The notes beneath the pieces were generated by a model, which saw nothing but the letters and a program-made list of their open reading frames with translations, searched no databases and had not been told where the DNA came from. A program made the position numbers and the translations under genes. DNA of 64,000 nucleotides, taken from Pseudoalteromonas spongiae UST010723-006 (GTDB lineage: Bacteria; Pseudomonadota; Gammaproteobacteria; Enterobacterales; Alteromonadaceae). The DNA is taken from the NCBI RefSeq assembly GCF_000238255.3, contig NZ_CP011040.1:682001-746000 (forward strand), read 5' to 3'. Below are positions 35,564 through 43,914 of the stretch, piece after piece; the first letter of the stretch is position 1, and every line of letters starts with the position of its first letter.

Positions 35564-38500
35564 ATGATTGAAGTAATAGATCAAAAAGATACCTTATCGC
35601 CTTTAGCAGAGGCGTTTTTAGCTGAGTTAAAGACAACACACTACAGTGGTGAAATTGACATCAGCTACGCAACACGCATTGTAACCGCAACTGACAACAG
35701 TATTTATCAGGCGTTACCGCAAGGTATTTTATTTCCAAAAACAAGCCAAGATATTCAACAGATTTTTTCCCTTGCAAATCAAAGCAAATATCAGCAAATC
35801 AAATTTACACCGCGTGGTGGCGGCACAGGCACCAATGGTCAATCGCTAACGCACAGTATGGTGATTGACTTATCGCGCCATATGCGTGAGATTTTAGAGA
35901 TCAACGTTGAAGAAAAATGGGTGCGCGTACAAACCGGTGTGATTAAAGATCAGCTTAATGATTTTCTGCGCCCTTACGGATTCTTCTTTGCGCCGGACCT
36001 CTCGACCAGCAACCGAGCAACGGTTGGCGGTATGATAAATACCGATGCGTCGGGTCAGGGCTCGCTTGTTTATGGTAAAACATCCGATCATGTACTGGGA
36101 TTAAAAACCATGCTGGTAGACGGCACTGAACTCGATACTGCCCCCGTTGCTGTTAATATTGCAAAAACATACGCCGAAGAACAATCAACACGCGGCAAGA
36201 TTTATCAGCAATTACTCGATACCGGTATAAATTTACGCGACCAAATTAAAGCGAAATTTCCCCGCTTAAACCGCTTTTTAACAGGTTATGATTTAGAAAA
36301 TATTCTCAATGATGAACTAACCACGTTAGATGCAAGCCGCATTATTACAGGCTCAGAAGGTTCGTTAGGGGTTGTTTGTGAAGCCAAACTCAATATTACG
36401 CCGATTGCCGAATTTAAAACGCTGATCAATATAAAATACGATAGCTTTGATTCAGCGCTTCGTAACTCGCCGTTTTTAGTGGACGCCAAAGCGACTTCGG
36501 TTGAAACCGTTGATAGCCGTGTACTTAATCTTGCTAGAGAGGACATAATTTGGCATTCAGTTTCAAGCCTGATTGAAGATGTGCCGGGTAAAGATATGCA
36601 GGGCCTCAACATGGTTGAGTTTAATGCGACAAATCAGGCGGATATCGATGATAAAGTAAATGGCTTATTGGCAAAGCTGGATAGCTTAATGGCAAATAAC
36701 CAAGCTGGGATCATTGGTTATCAGGTAACGCATTCCAAGGCCGACATTCTAAAAATTTATGCCATGCGTAAAAAAGCGGTAGGCTTGCTTGGCAATGTAA
36801 AGGGTAAAGAAAAACCGCTGGCATTTGCCGAAGATACGGCAGTACCTCCAGAAGCACTTGCAGACTTTATTGCTGAATTTAGGCAGTTACTTGATTCACA
36901 TAACTTAAACTATGGCATGTTTGGCCATGTTGATGCAGGTGTACTGCACGTAAGGCCTGCCCTTGATATGTGCGACCCAGCCCAAGAAAAATTACTACGT
37001 CATATTTCCGATGAAGTGGTAAAACTAACCGCTAAGTACGGTGGTTTAATGTGGGGTGAACACGGAAAAGGTTACCGTAGTGAATATGGACCAGAATTCT
37101 TTGGCGAAACCTTGTTTACTGAACTTAGAAAGATCAAAACTGCATTCGATCCGCTTAATCGGTTAAACCCAGGTAAAATTTGTACGCCACTTGACTCAAA
37201 TGAGCAGCTCGTCAGCGTTGACGATACGAAGCGTGCACATTTCGATAAACAAATCCCGATCACCATTAAAGACAGCTTCGATAACGCTATGGGGTGTAAC
37301 GGTAACGGTCTTTGTTATAACTATGATAGCCACTCGCCTATGTGCCCATCGTATAAAGTAACAAAAGACAGACGTTATTCACCAAAAGGGCGTGCCAGTT
37401 TGATGCGTGAATGGATGCGTTTACAAAGCGAAAAGGGCATAGATCTACTCGAAAGCGAAAAAGCGATAGCGAAAGGCGAGACTAAGTCGTGGTGGGAAAA
37501 ACGCATTTTCGCAAAACAAAAAGCCAAAGGGGCTTACGATTTTTCACATGAAGTGAAAGAATCGATGGACGAATGTTTGGCATGTAAAGCGTGTACTACA
37601 GCATGCCCAATTAAAGTGGATGTACCGACCTTTCGTGCGCGCTTTTTAAATTTATACCATGCCCGTTATAAACGCCCGCTTAAAGATTACTTAGTGGCTA
37701 ATATTGAATCGCAAGCGCCGCTTTTAAGCAAAATACACTTTCTAGTAAACCCTATTTTAAAATTAGGGTTTGTAGAACGCTTTTTGAAAAACCAAATCGG
37801 TTATGTGGATTCACCATTATTAAGTGATAACGCCATTATAGAACGCGTGTCGAAGCAGTTTGCGTTTAATCTAAATCAGCTTAAAACACTGGATGAATCG
37901 CAAAAGCAGCAAACTGTTTTAATTGTACAAGACCCGTTTACTAGCTTTTATGAAGCTGAATTAGTGGAAGATTTTTGCCAGTTACTGGTAAAACTTGGTA
38001 AAACGCCAGTGCTATTACCATTTAAACCAAATGGTAAGCCACAGCATGTAAAAGGCTTTTTAAACGAGTTTGCGAAAATAGCGAAAAACAGTGCTGCATT
38101 TTTGAACCAGATAGCTGAACTGAATATTCCTATGGTTGGGTTAGATGCATCGCTTGTTATGTGTTATCGCGACGAATATAACCAAGCGCTTGGCGAACAA
38201 CGTGGCGATTTCCATGTGTTATTGGCCCACGAATGGTTTGAATCGCAACGCTTTGAGCAAAAAGAAGCAAACACTGATAGTCAATTTGTGTTACTAAACC
38301 ACTGCAGCGAAACCACAGCAATGCCAAATGCCAGTAAGGTGTGGCAAAACCTGTTTGCTAATTTTGGTTTAACACTCAATGCTAAAGCAACAGGCTGCTG
38401 TGGTATGGCGGGCACTTATGGGCACGAAACGCAAAACTTAGATAAATCTCGTGCGCTTTATGAAATGAGCTGGCAACAAACGGTTGATAACACACCAATT

Positions 38501-38605
38501 GAACAGCTTGTTGCAACTGGATTTTCGTGCCGCTCACAAGTTAAGCGTTTTAATAACGGCAACAAACCAAAACACCCAATTCAATTGTTAAACAGTTTGC
38601 TATAG
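35564..38605 (+). CDS. ydiJ: FAD-linked oxidase with Fe-S domain (YdiJ type, putative D-2-hydroxyacid dehydrogenase)
   Basis: A 1013-residue flavoprotein dehydrogenase. An N-terminal FAD-binding_4 domain carries FTPRGGGTGTNGQSLTHSMV and TSNRATVGGMINTDASGQ; the FAD-oxidase C domain follows (GMFGHVDAGVLHVRPAL). Two iron-sulfur regions come next, CNGNGLCYNYDSHSPMCPS (about residue 577) and CLACKACTTACPIKVDVP (about 669), then a CCG-type C-terminal domain (GCCGMAGTYGHE). Order and sequence match E. coli YdiJ, which I recall as a D-2-hydroxyglutarate dehydrogenase. The start is moved from GTG 35531 to ATG 35564 because an extended -10 promoter lies just upstream. Confidence 0.95.
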   Translation: MIEVIDQKDTLSPLAEAFLAELKTTHYSGEIDISYATRIVTATDNSIYQALPQGILFPKTSQDIQQIFSLANQSKYQQIKFTPRGGGTGTNGQSLTHSMVIDLSRHMREILEINVEEKWVRVQTGVIKDQLNDFLRPYGFFFAPDLSTSNRATVGGMINTDASGQGSLVYGKTSDHVLGLKTMLVDGTELDTAPVAVNIAKTYAEEQSTRGKIYQQLLDTGINLRDQIKAKFPRLNRFLTGYDLENILNDELTTLDASRIITGSEGSLGVVCEAKLNITPIAEFKTLINIKYDSFDSALRNSPFLVDAKATSVETVDSRVLNLAREDIIWHSVSSLIEDVPGKDMQGLNMVEFNATNQADIDDKVNGLLAKLDSLMANNQAGIIGYQVTHSKADILKIYAMRKKAVGLLGNVKGKEKPLAFAEDTAVPPEALADFIAEFRQLLDSHNLNYGMFGHVDAGVLHVRPALDMCDPAQEKLLRHISDEVVKLTAKYGGLMWGEHGKGYRSEYGPEFFGETLFTELRKIKTAFDPLNRLNPGKICTPLDSNEQLVSVDDTKRAHFDKQIPITIKDSFDNAMGCNGNGLCYNYDSHSPMCPSYKVTKDRRYSPKGRASLMREWMRLQSEKGIDLLESEKAIAKGETKSWWEKRIFAKQKAKGAYDFSHEVKESMDECLACKACTTACPIKVDVPTFRARFLNLYHARYKRPLKDYLVANIESQAPLLSKIHFLVNPILKLGFVERFLKNQIGYVDSPLLSDNAIIERVSKQFAFNLNQLKTLDESQKQQTVLIVQDPFTSFYEAELVEDFCQLLVKLGKTPVLLPFKPNGKPQHVKGFLNEFAKIAKNSAAFLNQIAELNIPMVGLDASLVMCYRDEYNQALGEQRGDFHVLLAHEWFESQRFEQKEANTDSQFVLLNHCSETTAMPNASKVWQNLFANFGLTLNAKATGCCGMAGTYGHETQNLDKSRALYEMSWQQTVDNTPIEQLVATGFSCRSQVKRFNNGNKPKHPIQLLNSLL

Positions 38606-38636
38606 CTAAACTGCTTAACGCAAAGAGGCAAGTAAT

Positions 38637-39230
38637 ATGATACGCATCACCTTGTTAATGTTTATGGTAACTTGCCTTTATGGTTGCGGTGGTAACAATA
38701 CCGTGCAAATTAGCCCATACGCTAACATTGTTGCGTTTGGCGATAGCCTTACACAAGGAGTTGGGGTCGATAAATCAAATAGCTATCCTTCAAAACTGGC
38801 AAGTGAGTTGGGCATTGAAGTGATAAACAGCGGCATTTCAGGCCAAACCAGCAGCCAAGGGCTCGCGCGTTTAAATAATGTGTTAACTACGCATACGCCG
38901 AGCCTTATTATTATTTGTTATGGCGGTAATGATGTGCTGCAAAACAAAAGTAAAACCCAGCTCGAAGCAAATTTAAGGCAAATGATTGTTCGCTCTAAGC
39001 AACACGGTGCGCAGGTGATGTTAGTTGCCGTACCGCAATTTGGGTTGTTACTTTCACCTATGCCAGTGTATAAAAAACTGGCTGATGAATATGATCTGGT
39101 GCTTATTGAAGATACCTTGCCTGATTTATTGGGTGATGCCAGCAAAAAATCCGACCGAGTACACCTCAACGCGCAAGGCTATGCGTTATTAGCCAGTGAA
39201 ATTGCTAAGCACATCGAAATTACCAATTAA
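38637..39230 (+). CDS. SGNH/GDSL hydrolase, lipoprotein (arylesterase/lysophospholipase-type)
   Basis: A 197-residue TesA-like hydrolase. The N-terminus has a lipobox LYGC (signal MIRITLLMFMVTCLYGC) so it should be lipid-anchored. Block I is FGDSLTQG (nucleophile Ser), block II NSGISGQTSSQG, block III GGND, and block V DRVHLNAQGY with the His/Asp pair. The enzyme hydrolyses short-chain esters or lysophospholipids in the envelope. SD AGAGG is 8 bases before ATG. It is 31 bases after ydiJ, so it may be co-transcribed. Confidence 0.9.
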   Translation: MIRITLLMFMVTCLYGCGGNNTVQISPYANIVAFGDSLTQGVGVDKSNSYPSKLASELGIEVINSGISGQTSSQGLARLNNVLTTHTPSLIIICYGGNDVLQNKSKTQLEANLRQMIVRSKQHGAQVMLVAVPQFGLLLSPMPVYKKLADEYDLVLIEDTLPDLLGDASKKSDRVHLNAQGYALLASEIAKHIEITN

Positions 39231-39332
39231 AGCATAAAAATAATAGAAACTAATTATTCCCTCTTTCGCAAGTTTGTACTATTTTCAAAGGGTTAAATAC
39301 CTAATTTTGATTTGCGATTTAGAGGGAAGACT

Positions 39333-40307
39333 ATGGCGCAAGCACCTTTACAACCCAACTTTATTCAATTTCCTGGCAATGTGATAGCCGAACCACCGTG
39401 TCGCATGTTGAATGCCAATCAATATGGCTTTTTCGTTAAAGGCTGTAGCGAAAAAATTCAACACTATATCGATGTAACACTCAACGCGGTTAAATCAGAT
39501 GAATTTCGCTTCAAGGCGCTAAGTGCGTACACCTTGCTTACGTTTACGGATATCGAAAACATCGCATCTAAAGTACCTCCGTTTAGTGAACAAGGGTGGA
39601 TGCAAGAGACCGACATTATATTTTGGTTACCAGTCGCCAAAATGGTGAGTAAACGTGGTAAAGAAAAAGTTGACCATATTTATTGGTATCCAGCGTTTAT
39701 CACAGTAAATAATATTTATGCATTGATTAATGGACGCGAGACCTGGGGTTACAACAAATATTTGTGTGACTATAAGATGCCAAACATTGGTGAATTACCT
39801 CAGTTTTTTGAACTTAGCCTTGATGCCTTCCAACCTTTTTCCCCGAATACCAAAATGGCAAAGCATAAACTGCTTGAAGTAAATTTAGTTGAGCAAGGCG
39901 GCGAACACCTTGTCAGTGATTTTGTCGAACTGGTGAAAGAAGCGTTTGAAATTCTAAAGTCCGATACTGATTTTTTTGACCTTGATTTAAACGCTATCAA
40001 GCAGTTGCTTGATGGTTTTGTAAACCCGCAAATGGACCAGATCTTATTTAAGCAATTACCAAATGGTGATGGCAGTAAAGCAGTTTACCAAGGCGTTGTA
40101 CATTCTCCGTCAATTATTAAAAAGGTACACAGCGCTAAAATCTATAAGCATGAATTTGATGTGACCGTTTATCAGCTAGATACGTTTCCCCTTGGTGAAA
40201 TGTTTGGAATTTATCCCGGCACCCATCGTGCGCTATTACCATTTAATGTTGTAATGGATTTTGACCAAGAAAAAGCGTGTGAAATTATCGCTACAAAAGG
40301 ACTTTAA
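39333..40307 (+). CDS. acetoacetate-decarboxylase-fold protein (ADC-like)
   Basis: A 324-residue protein. ATG 39333 has GAGGGA 5 bases upstream; the in-frame TTG at 39312 lacks it. The fold is suggested by LTFTDIENIASKVPPFSEQGWMQETDIIFWLPV and NGRETWGYNKYLCDYKMPN, a motif like the GREVFGYPK-type of ADC-like enzymes. Whether the Schiff-base Lys of true decarboxylases is kept cannot be told by eye. The gene is followed by a flavoprotein with one base between stop and ATG, so the pair is tightly coupled. The substrate is unknown; see the paired finding. Confidence 0.6.
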   Translation: MAQAPLQPNFIQFPGNVIAEPPCRMLNANQYGFFVKGCSEKIQHYIDVTLNAVKSDEFRFKALSAYTLLTFTDIENIASKVPPFSEQGWMQETDIIFWLPVAKMVSKRGKEKVDHIYWYPAFITVNNIYALINGRETWGYNKYLCDYKMPNIGELPQFFELSLDAFQPFSPNTKMAKHKLLEVNLVEQGGEHLVSDFVELVKEAFEILKSDTDFFDLDLNAIKQLLDGFVNPQMDQILFKQLPNGDGSKAVYQGVVHSPSIIKKVHSAKIYKHEFDVTVYQLDTFPLGEMFGIYPGTHRALLPFNVVMDFDQEKACEIIATKGL

Positions 40308-40308
40308 C

Positions 40309-42558
40309 ATGGCAAAAGAAAAAATTGTGATACTTGGCGGTGGCGTGTCAGCGATGACCGCCGCAGTGTATTTAACAGACGATGAAAACTGGCAAGATAA
40401 GTACGATATCACAGTGTATCAGCAAGGTTGGCGCATTGGTGGTAAAGGCGCTAGTGGCCGTAACCCGTATTTAGGGCAACGTATCGAAGAGCACGGACTT
40501 CACGTATGGTTTGGCGCTTATGTTAACTCTTTTAAAACAATTCAATCAGTCTACGAAAAATTAGCACGCCCCGAAAGCATGCCACTAGCAACCTGGCAAG
40601 AGGCGTTTAAGCCTCACAGTTATGTTGTATTACAAGAGCTGATTGATAACGAGTGGCAAACATGGCCTGTTGATTTTCCGCTAATTCCAGGCAACCCTGC
40701 CGATGGCACATTGGATTTACACTTTTGGGAAATCGCGCGCTTATTATACTTTTGGATAAAAAAGTTTATCGGCGAATTAGAGCACAAAGCGAACTCTTTG
40801 AATAAAGGTCGCGATATAAAAACGCCTGAAAACGATGAAGAGCAAAACCTATTTGCCCACTTTATTGATGAAGTAAAAGAAAAAATCGACGATATCAAAG
40901 ACGAATGGCAAGAGTTTAAAGACGATGCCGAAGATTCGTTAGAAACGTTCTCAAAACATATTCAAGTTACGCTAAGCGAGCTTAGTTACTTTTTTGATAA
41001 GCGTGCGAGCGATAAAAACCTATCTAATACAAAACACCCATCCGCGATTCAGTGGATCATCCGACGTTTTAAGCGTTGGTTAAACGAAGAGTTTGAAGAC
41101 TTACTTGAAGATAACGCTGATATTCGCCGCCTTTATATTTGCGCTGATTTAGCCCTTGCCATGATGGAAGGCTTAATTGAAGACAAGGTGTTTGAACGTG
41201 GCTTTGGCGCAATTAACAATCTTGATTTTAGAGCGTGGTTAGAAAAGCACGGGGCAAACACACAGTTTTCAGTTGATTCTGCGCCGGTTCGTGGTTTTTA
41301 CGATCTTGTCTTTGCTTACCAAGACGGGGACTTTGCAAAACCGAATGTGGAAGCGGGCGTCGCGGCGTTGGCAATGCTGCGCTTATCGCTGTGTTATCAC
41401 GGCGGAGTTATGTGGAAAATGCAAGCAGGTATGGGCGATACCATATTTAGTCCGATTTACGAGTTACTTATTAAACGCGGTGTTAAGTTTGAATATTTCC
41501 ATCAAGTAACGCAACTTTTACCAACGCAAAGCATTGAAGGCGAAAACAGTGTCGATGAGATTAAACTGATTAAGCAGGTTGCACTAAAATCAGGGCAATA
41601 TTATCCGCTTGTTGATGTAAAAGGGTTACCATGCTGGCCGTCATTTCCACTTTATGAGCAAATTGACGATGAGCAGGCAGCGCTAATAAAACAGCACAAT
41701 ATTAATTTAGAATGTTTTTACAGTGATTGGCCAAATGTGTATCAGCAACACTTTGGCGAAGCTCTGCCAGAAGTGACGCTAAAACAGGGCGTTGATTTTG
41801 ATAAAGTCATCTATGGGATATCAGTCGCCAGTTTGCCTCATTTATGTGAAAAGTTATTAGCAAAAGACCATGGGCTAAGTTTAACTTCACAAAAAGTAAA
41901 AGCCGTTGCGACACAAGCGTTTCAATTGTGGTTAGACAAACCACTCGATGAAACAGGTTGGGCGTATACGCCCGCAAGTGGTGAGCAACCAATTTTAAGT
42001 GGCTTTAGTGAACCCTTTGATACTTGGGCGTCAATGGATCAGCTGATTAATAAAGAAGATTGGCAAGGTGATGTTGAGCCGAAAAATGTCGCCTATTTTT
42101 GTAGCGCATTTACGCAAGACAGTTTTCCACCAAGTACCCAGAGTGATTTTCAAGCCGTGTGTAACGCACGCGTAAAAGCCAATAGTGTTTTTAAACTTAC
42201 GCAGCAAATGTATCCACTGTGGCCGGATATTGCCAAACAAGGTGAATTTGATTGGCAAGCACTAATGGATAAAACAAATGCGGTAGGAGAGGCGCGTTTT
42301 GATAGCCAATATTGGCGTGCAAATGTCGATCCCAGTGAGCGTTATGTAATGTCGGTGGTTAATTCTAGCCAATACCGTTTAGCAACGGATGGAACGCAAT
42401 TTACTAATCTGTTGATTACCGGAGATTGGATTAAAACCGGTGTTAATGCAGGTTGTGTAGAAGCCGCAACCATGGCAGGTATGGCAACATCGCGCGCTAT
42501 TTGTGGTTACCCAAATCATATTAGTGGTGAATTTGGTTTTGAGCCTGACGAGCAATAA
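40309..42558 (+). CDS. FAD-dependent oxidoreductase, phytoene-desaturase/amine-oxidase-like, with charged insert
   Basis: A 749-residue flavoprotein. It starts at ATG 40309, one base after the ADC-like stop. The N-terminus KIVILGGGVSAMTAAVYLTDD is a Rossmann FAD site, followed by VYQQGWRIGGKGASGRN (amine-oxidase/carotenoid-desaturase second motif). The C-terminal GDWIKTGVNAGCVEAATMAGMATSRAICGYP is the family's FAD-binding end. Between about residues 160 and 260 there is a highly charged insert (KEKIDDIKDEWQEFKDDAED...) and a longer helical region, which make it bigger than usual desaturases. Substrate unknown; its tight coupling with the ADC-like protein implies a shared pathway. Codon use and spacing look native. 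Confidence 0.78.
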   Translation: MAKEKIVILGGGVSAMTAAVYLTDDENWQDKYDITVYQQGWRIGGKGASGRNPYLGQRIEEHGLHVWFGAYVNSFKTIQSVYEKLARPESMPLATWQEAFKPHSYVVLQELIDNEWQTWPVDFPLIPGNPADGTLDLHFWEIARLLYFWIKKFIGELEHKANSLNKGRDIKTPENDEEQNLFAHFIDEVKEKIDDIKDEWQEFKDDAEDSLETFSKHIQVTLSELSYFFDKRASDKNLSNTKHPSAIQWIIRRFKRWLNEEFEDLLEDNADIRRLYICADLALAMMEGLIEDKVFERGFGAINNLDFRAWLEKHGANTQFSVDSAPVRGFYDLVFAYQDGDFAKPNVEAGVAALAMLRLSLCYHGGVMWKMQAGMGDTIFSPIYELLIKRGVKFEYFHQVTQLLPTQSIEGENSVDEIKLIKQVALKSGQYYPLVDVKGLPCWPSFPLYEQIDDEQAALIKQHNINLECFYSDWPNVYQQHFGEALPEVTLKQGVDFDKVIYGISVASLPHLCEKLLAKDHGLSLTSQKVKAVATQAFQLWLDKPLDETGWAYTPASGEQPILSGFSEPFDTWASMDQLINKEDWQGDVEPKNVAYFCSAFTQDSFPPSTQSDFQAVCNARVKANSVFKLTQQMYPLWPDIAKQGEFDWQALMDKTNAVGEARFDSQYWRANVDPSERYVMSVVNSSQYRLATDGTQFTNLLITGDWIKTGVNAGCVEAATMAGMATSRAICGYPNHISGEFGFEPDEQ

Positions 42559-42573
42559 TAAATCAGTTTGAAC

Positions 42574-42622
42574 GTGATCTTTCAGATTCGATTAATAGGA
42601 CTCAATCAAATCTGAAAGTCAC
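42574..42622. other. stem-loop after the flavoprotein gene
   Basis: CTTTCAGATT (42579-42588) and AATCTGAAAG (42609-42618) pair perfectly; adding GTGA/TCAC across a one-base mismatch extends the stem. The loop is about 20 bases. No T-run follows, so the role (weak terminator or boundary structure) is uncertain. Confidence 0.45.
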
Positions 42623-42646
42623 TTAAGAGCCGTAAGCGGATAGTCG

Positions 42647-42749
42647 TAACGCCTCAGTTAAAAGGCAAAATTTGGTTGGCTATAATGTGAAGCGGAGCGA
42701 AACCAGCCAACTTAATTTTGTCCACTTTTAAACTGTTTGTTAGTTGTAT
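42647..42749 (-). repeat. attC-like folded recombination site
   Basis: Read on the minus strand it starts ATACAACTAACAAACAGTTT and ends ACTGAGGCGTTA. The two halves pair imperfectly: CAGTTTAAAAGTGGACAAAATT with AATTTTGCCTTTTAACTG (with bulges), and GTTGGCTGGTTT-like inner arms around a CGCTCCGCTTCAC loop. Outer arms, unpaired extra bases and a 103-base size fit integron attC sites of Vibrio/Pseudoalteromonas type. The core boundaries deviate from GTTRRRY, and no integrase gene is seen. Confidence 0.6.
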
Positions 42750-42750
42750 T

Positions 42751-42936
42751 TTATTCAATATCGTCTTTAAACGATTCTTGACTTTTAACTAAACCAATAG
42801 ATAGGAACACTAAACCTACCACCAGAAGTATCATCGAAAGAACAGAATTATCTTCAGAGAGAAAGTAACCTGCCCCAGCTACAGACAACAAACAGGAAAC
42901 GTAATAGCTATTTGACTTTTTTGACTCTTTTTCCAT
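42751..42936 (-). CDS. small membrane protein in a gene-cassette-like setting
   Basis: A 61-residue protein (MEKESKKSNSYYVSCLLSVAG...) with two hydrophobic segments (YYVSCLLSVAGAGYFL and VLSMILLVVGLVFLSIGLV) and acidic ends. I do not recognise it. It sits directly before the attC-like element on the same strand, as cassette genes do. The 11-mer ATACAACTAAC flanks it in inverted orientation (42739-42749 on the minus strand and 42976-42986 on the plus strand). It may be a mobile orphan. Confidence 0.55.
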   Translation of the reverse strand: MEKESKKSNSYYVSCLLSVAGAGYFLSEDNSVLSMILLVVGLVFLSIGLVKSQESFKDDIE

Positions 42937-43311
42937 AAGTAAACCCTTTGATAATTATTTAGGTCAAATCAGCCTATACAACTAACATGTTTATAGCGAA
43001 TGAATCGCGTGTTTTTCTACCACAGTGTTGCTCGTTTTTATGAATGACTCATTTGTAACAAACTTCATAACTATTTGCTAGTGCTATTAAAATGCAGCAG
43101 TGATGGCTCTTATCTCGGGACGAAAACGAGCGATTGGGTCGTTTTCCTGACTATGCAAGCAATATACTTTGACGAAATAGAAAAGTACTTTTGAAATACC
43201 GCTGTTCACTCATAGTAGATCTAGTCAATAGTACGATTTGATCGGACCTAAAATTTAAAAGTATCTTTTTAGATATGAGCTACTGCAAATAATGTATTTA
43301 CAAAGGCTGGT
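42937..43311. other. gap between the cassette-like gene and the response-regulator gene
   Basis: 375 bases. It includes the plus-strand ATACAACTAAC copy at 42976-42986 and otherwise only short unsupported frames. The right end forms the hairpin overlapping the regulator stop. Confidence 0.45.
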
Positions 43312-43326
43312 TTACAACCAGCCTTT
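43302..43326. terminator. hairpin overlapping the stop of the response regulator
   Basis: AAAGGCTGGTT and AACCAGCCTTT pair with loop TAC; the stem includes the last codons of the regulator gene. The T-run (TTTTT) is on the plus-strand side, so termination of minus-strand transcripts is imperfect, and it may mainly block read-through from the other direction. Confidence 0.6.
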
Positions 43327-43914
43327 TTGCTGTGCAATACGCGCTGCATCTACACGATTTACCGCGTTTAATTTGCTAATAGCTTCTGACAGGTAATTAC
43401 GCACTGTGCCTTCTGATAAAAATAACTTAGCGGCAATGTCGTGGGTTTTAAGGCCATCGCCCGCTAATTTAAGTGCTTTACGCTCTTTATCGTTAAGTGG
43501 ATCGGTATCAGATAGTGCGAGTAGGGCAAGTTCGGGATCAATCACCTTTTTGCCTTGTTGCACCGATTTAATTGCATTAATGAGTTGCTCTGACGGGGCT
43601 TCTTTTAGGATAAAGGCGTACACACCTGCATTCATCGCGCGCTTTATGTAACCCGCTTTTGAGAAGGTCGTCATAATCATGGTTTTTAAATTAGCATTAT
43701 TCTTTTGCAATGATTCCGCTAATTCAATTCCGGTCATATTTGGCATTTCAATATCTGATAGCACAATATCGACTGTGTTTTCATGTAAAAACGTGAGTGC
43801 TGCTTTGCCGTCTTGTGCTTGGCCAACAACATTAATAAACGGGTCTAAACCAACCAGCGCGCTAATTGCTTCTCTAACCATTTGCTGATCTTCAACCACA
43901 AGTACATTTATCAT
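43312..43914 (-). CDS. NarL/LuxR-family response regulator
   Basis: A 200-residue regulator. Receiver: NVLVVEDQQMVREAI (acidic pair), DIVLSDIEMPNMTGIELAESL (phospho-Asp near residue 54), MIMTTFSKAG and FILKEAPSEQL. The C-terminal GerE-type helix-turn-helix is LNDKERKALKLAGDGLKTHDIAAKLFLSEGTVRNYLSEAISKLN. Its ATG overlaps the stop of the kinase gene (ATGA), so it is the last gene of a four-gene operon. The DesR-like type often controls membrane or stress genes; targets here are unknown. Confidence 0.94.
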   Translation of the reverse strand: MINVLVVEDQQMVREAISALVGLDPFINVVGQAQDGKAALTFLHENTVDIVLSDIEMPNMTGIELAESLQKNNANLKTMIMTTFSKAGYIKRAMNAGVYAFILKEAPSEQLINAIKSVQQGKKVIDPELALLALSDTDPLNDKERKALKLAGDGLKTHDIAAKLFLSEGTVRNYLSEAISKLNAVNRVDAARIAQQKGWL

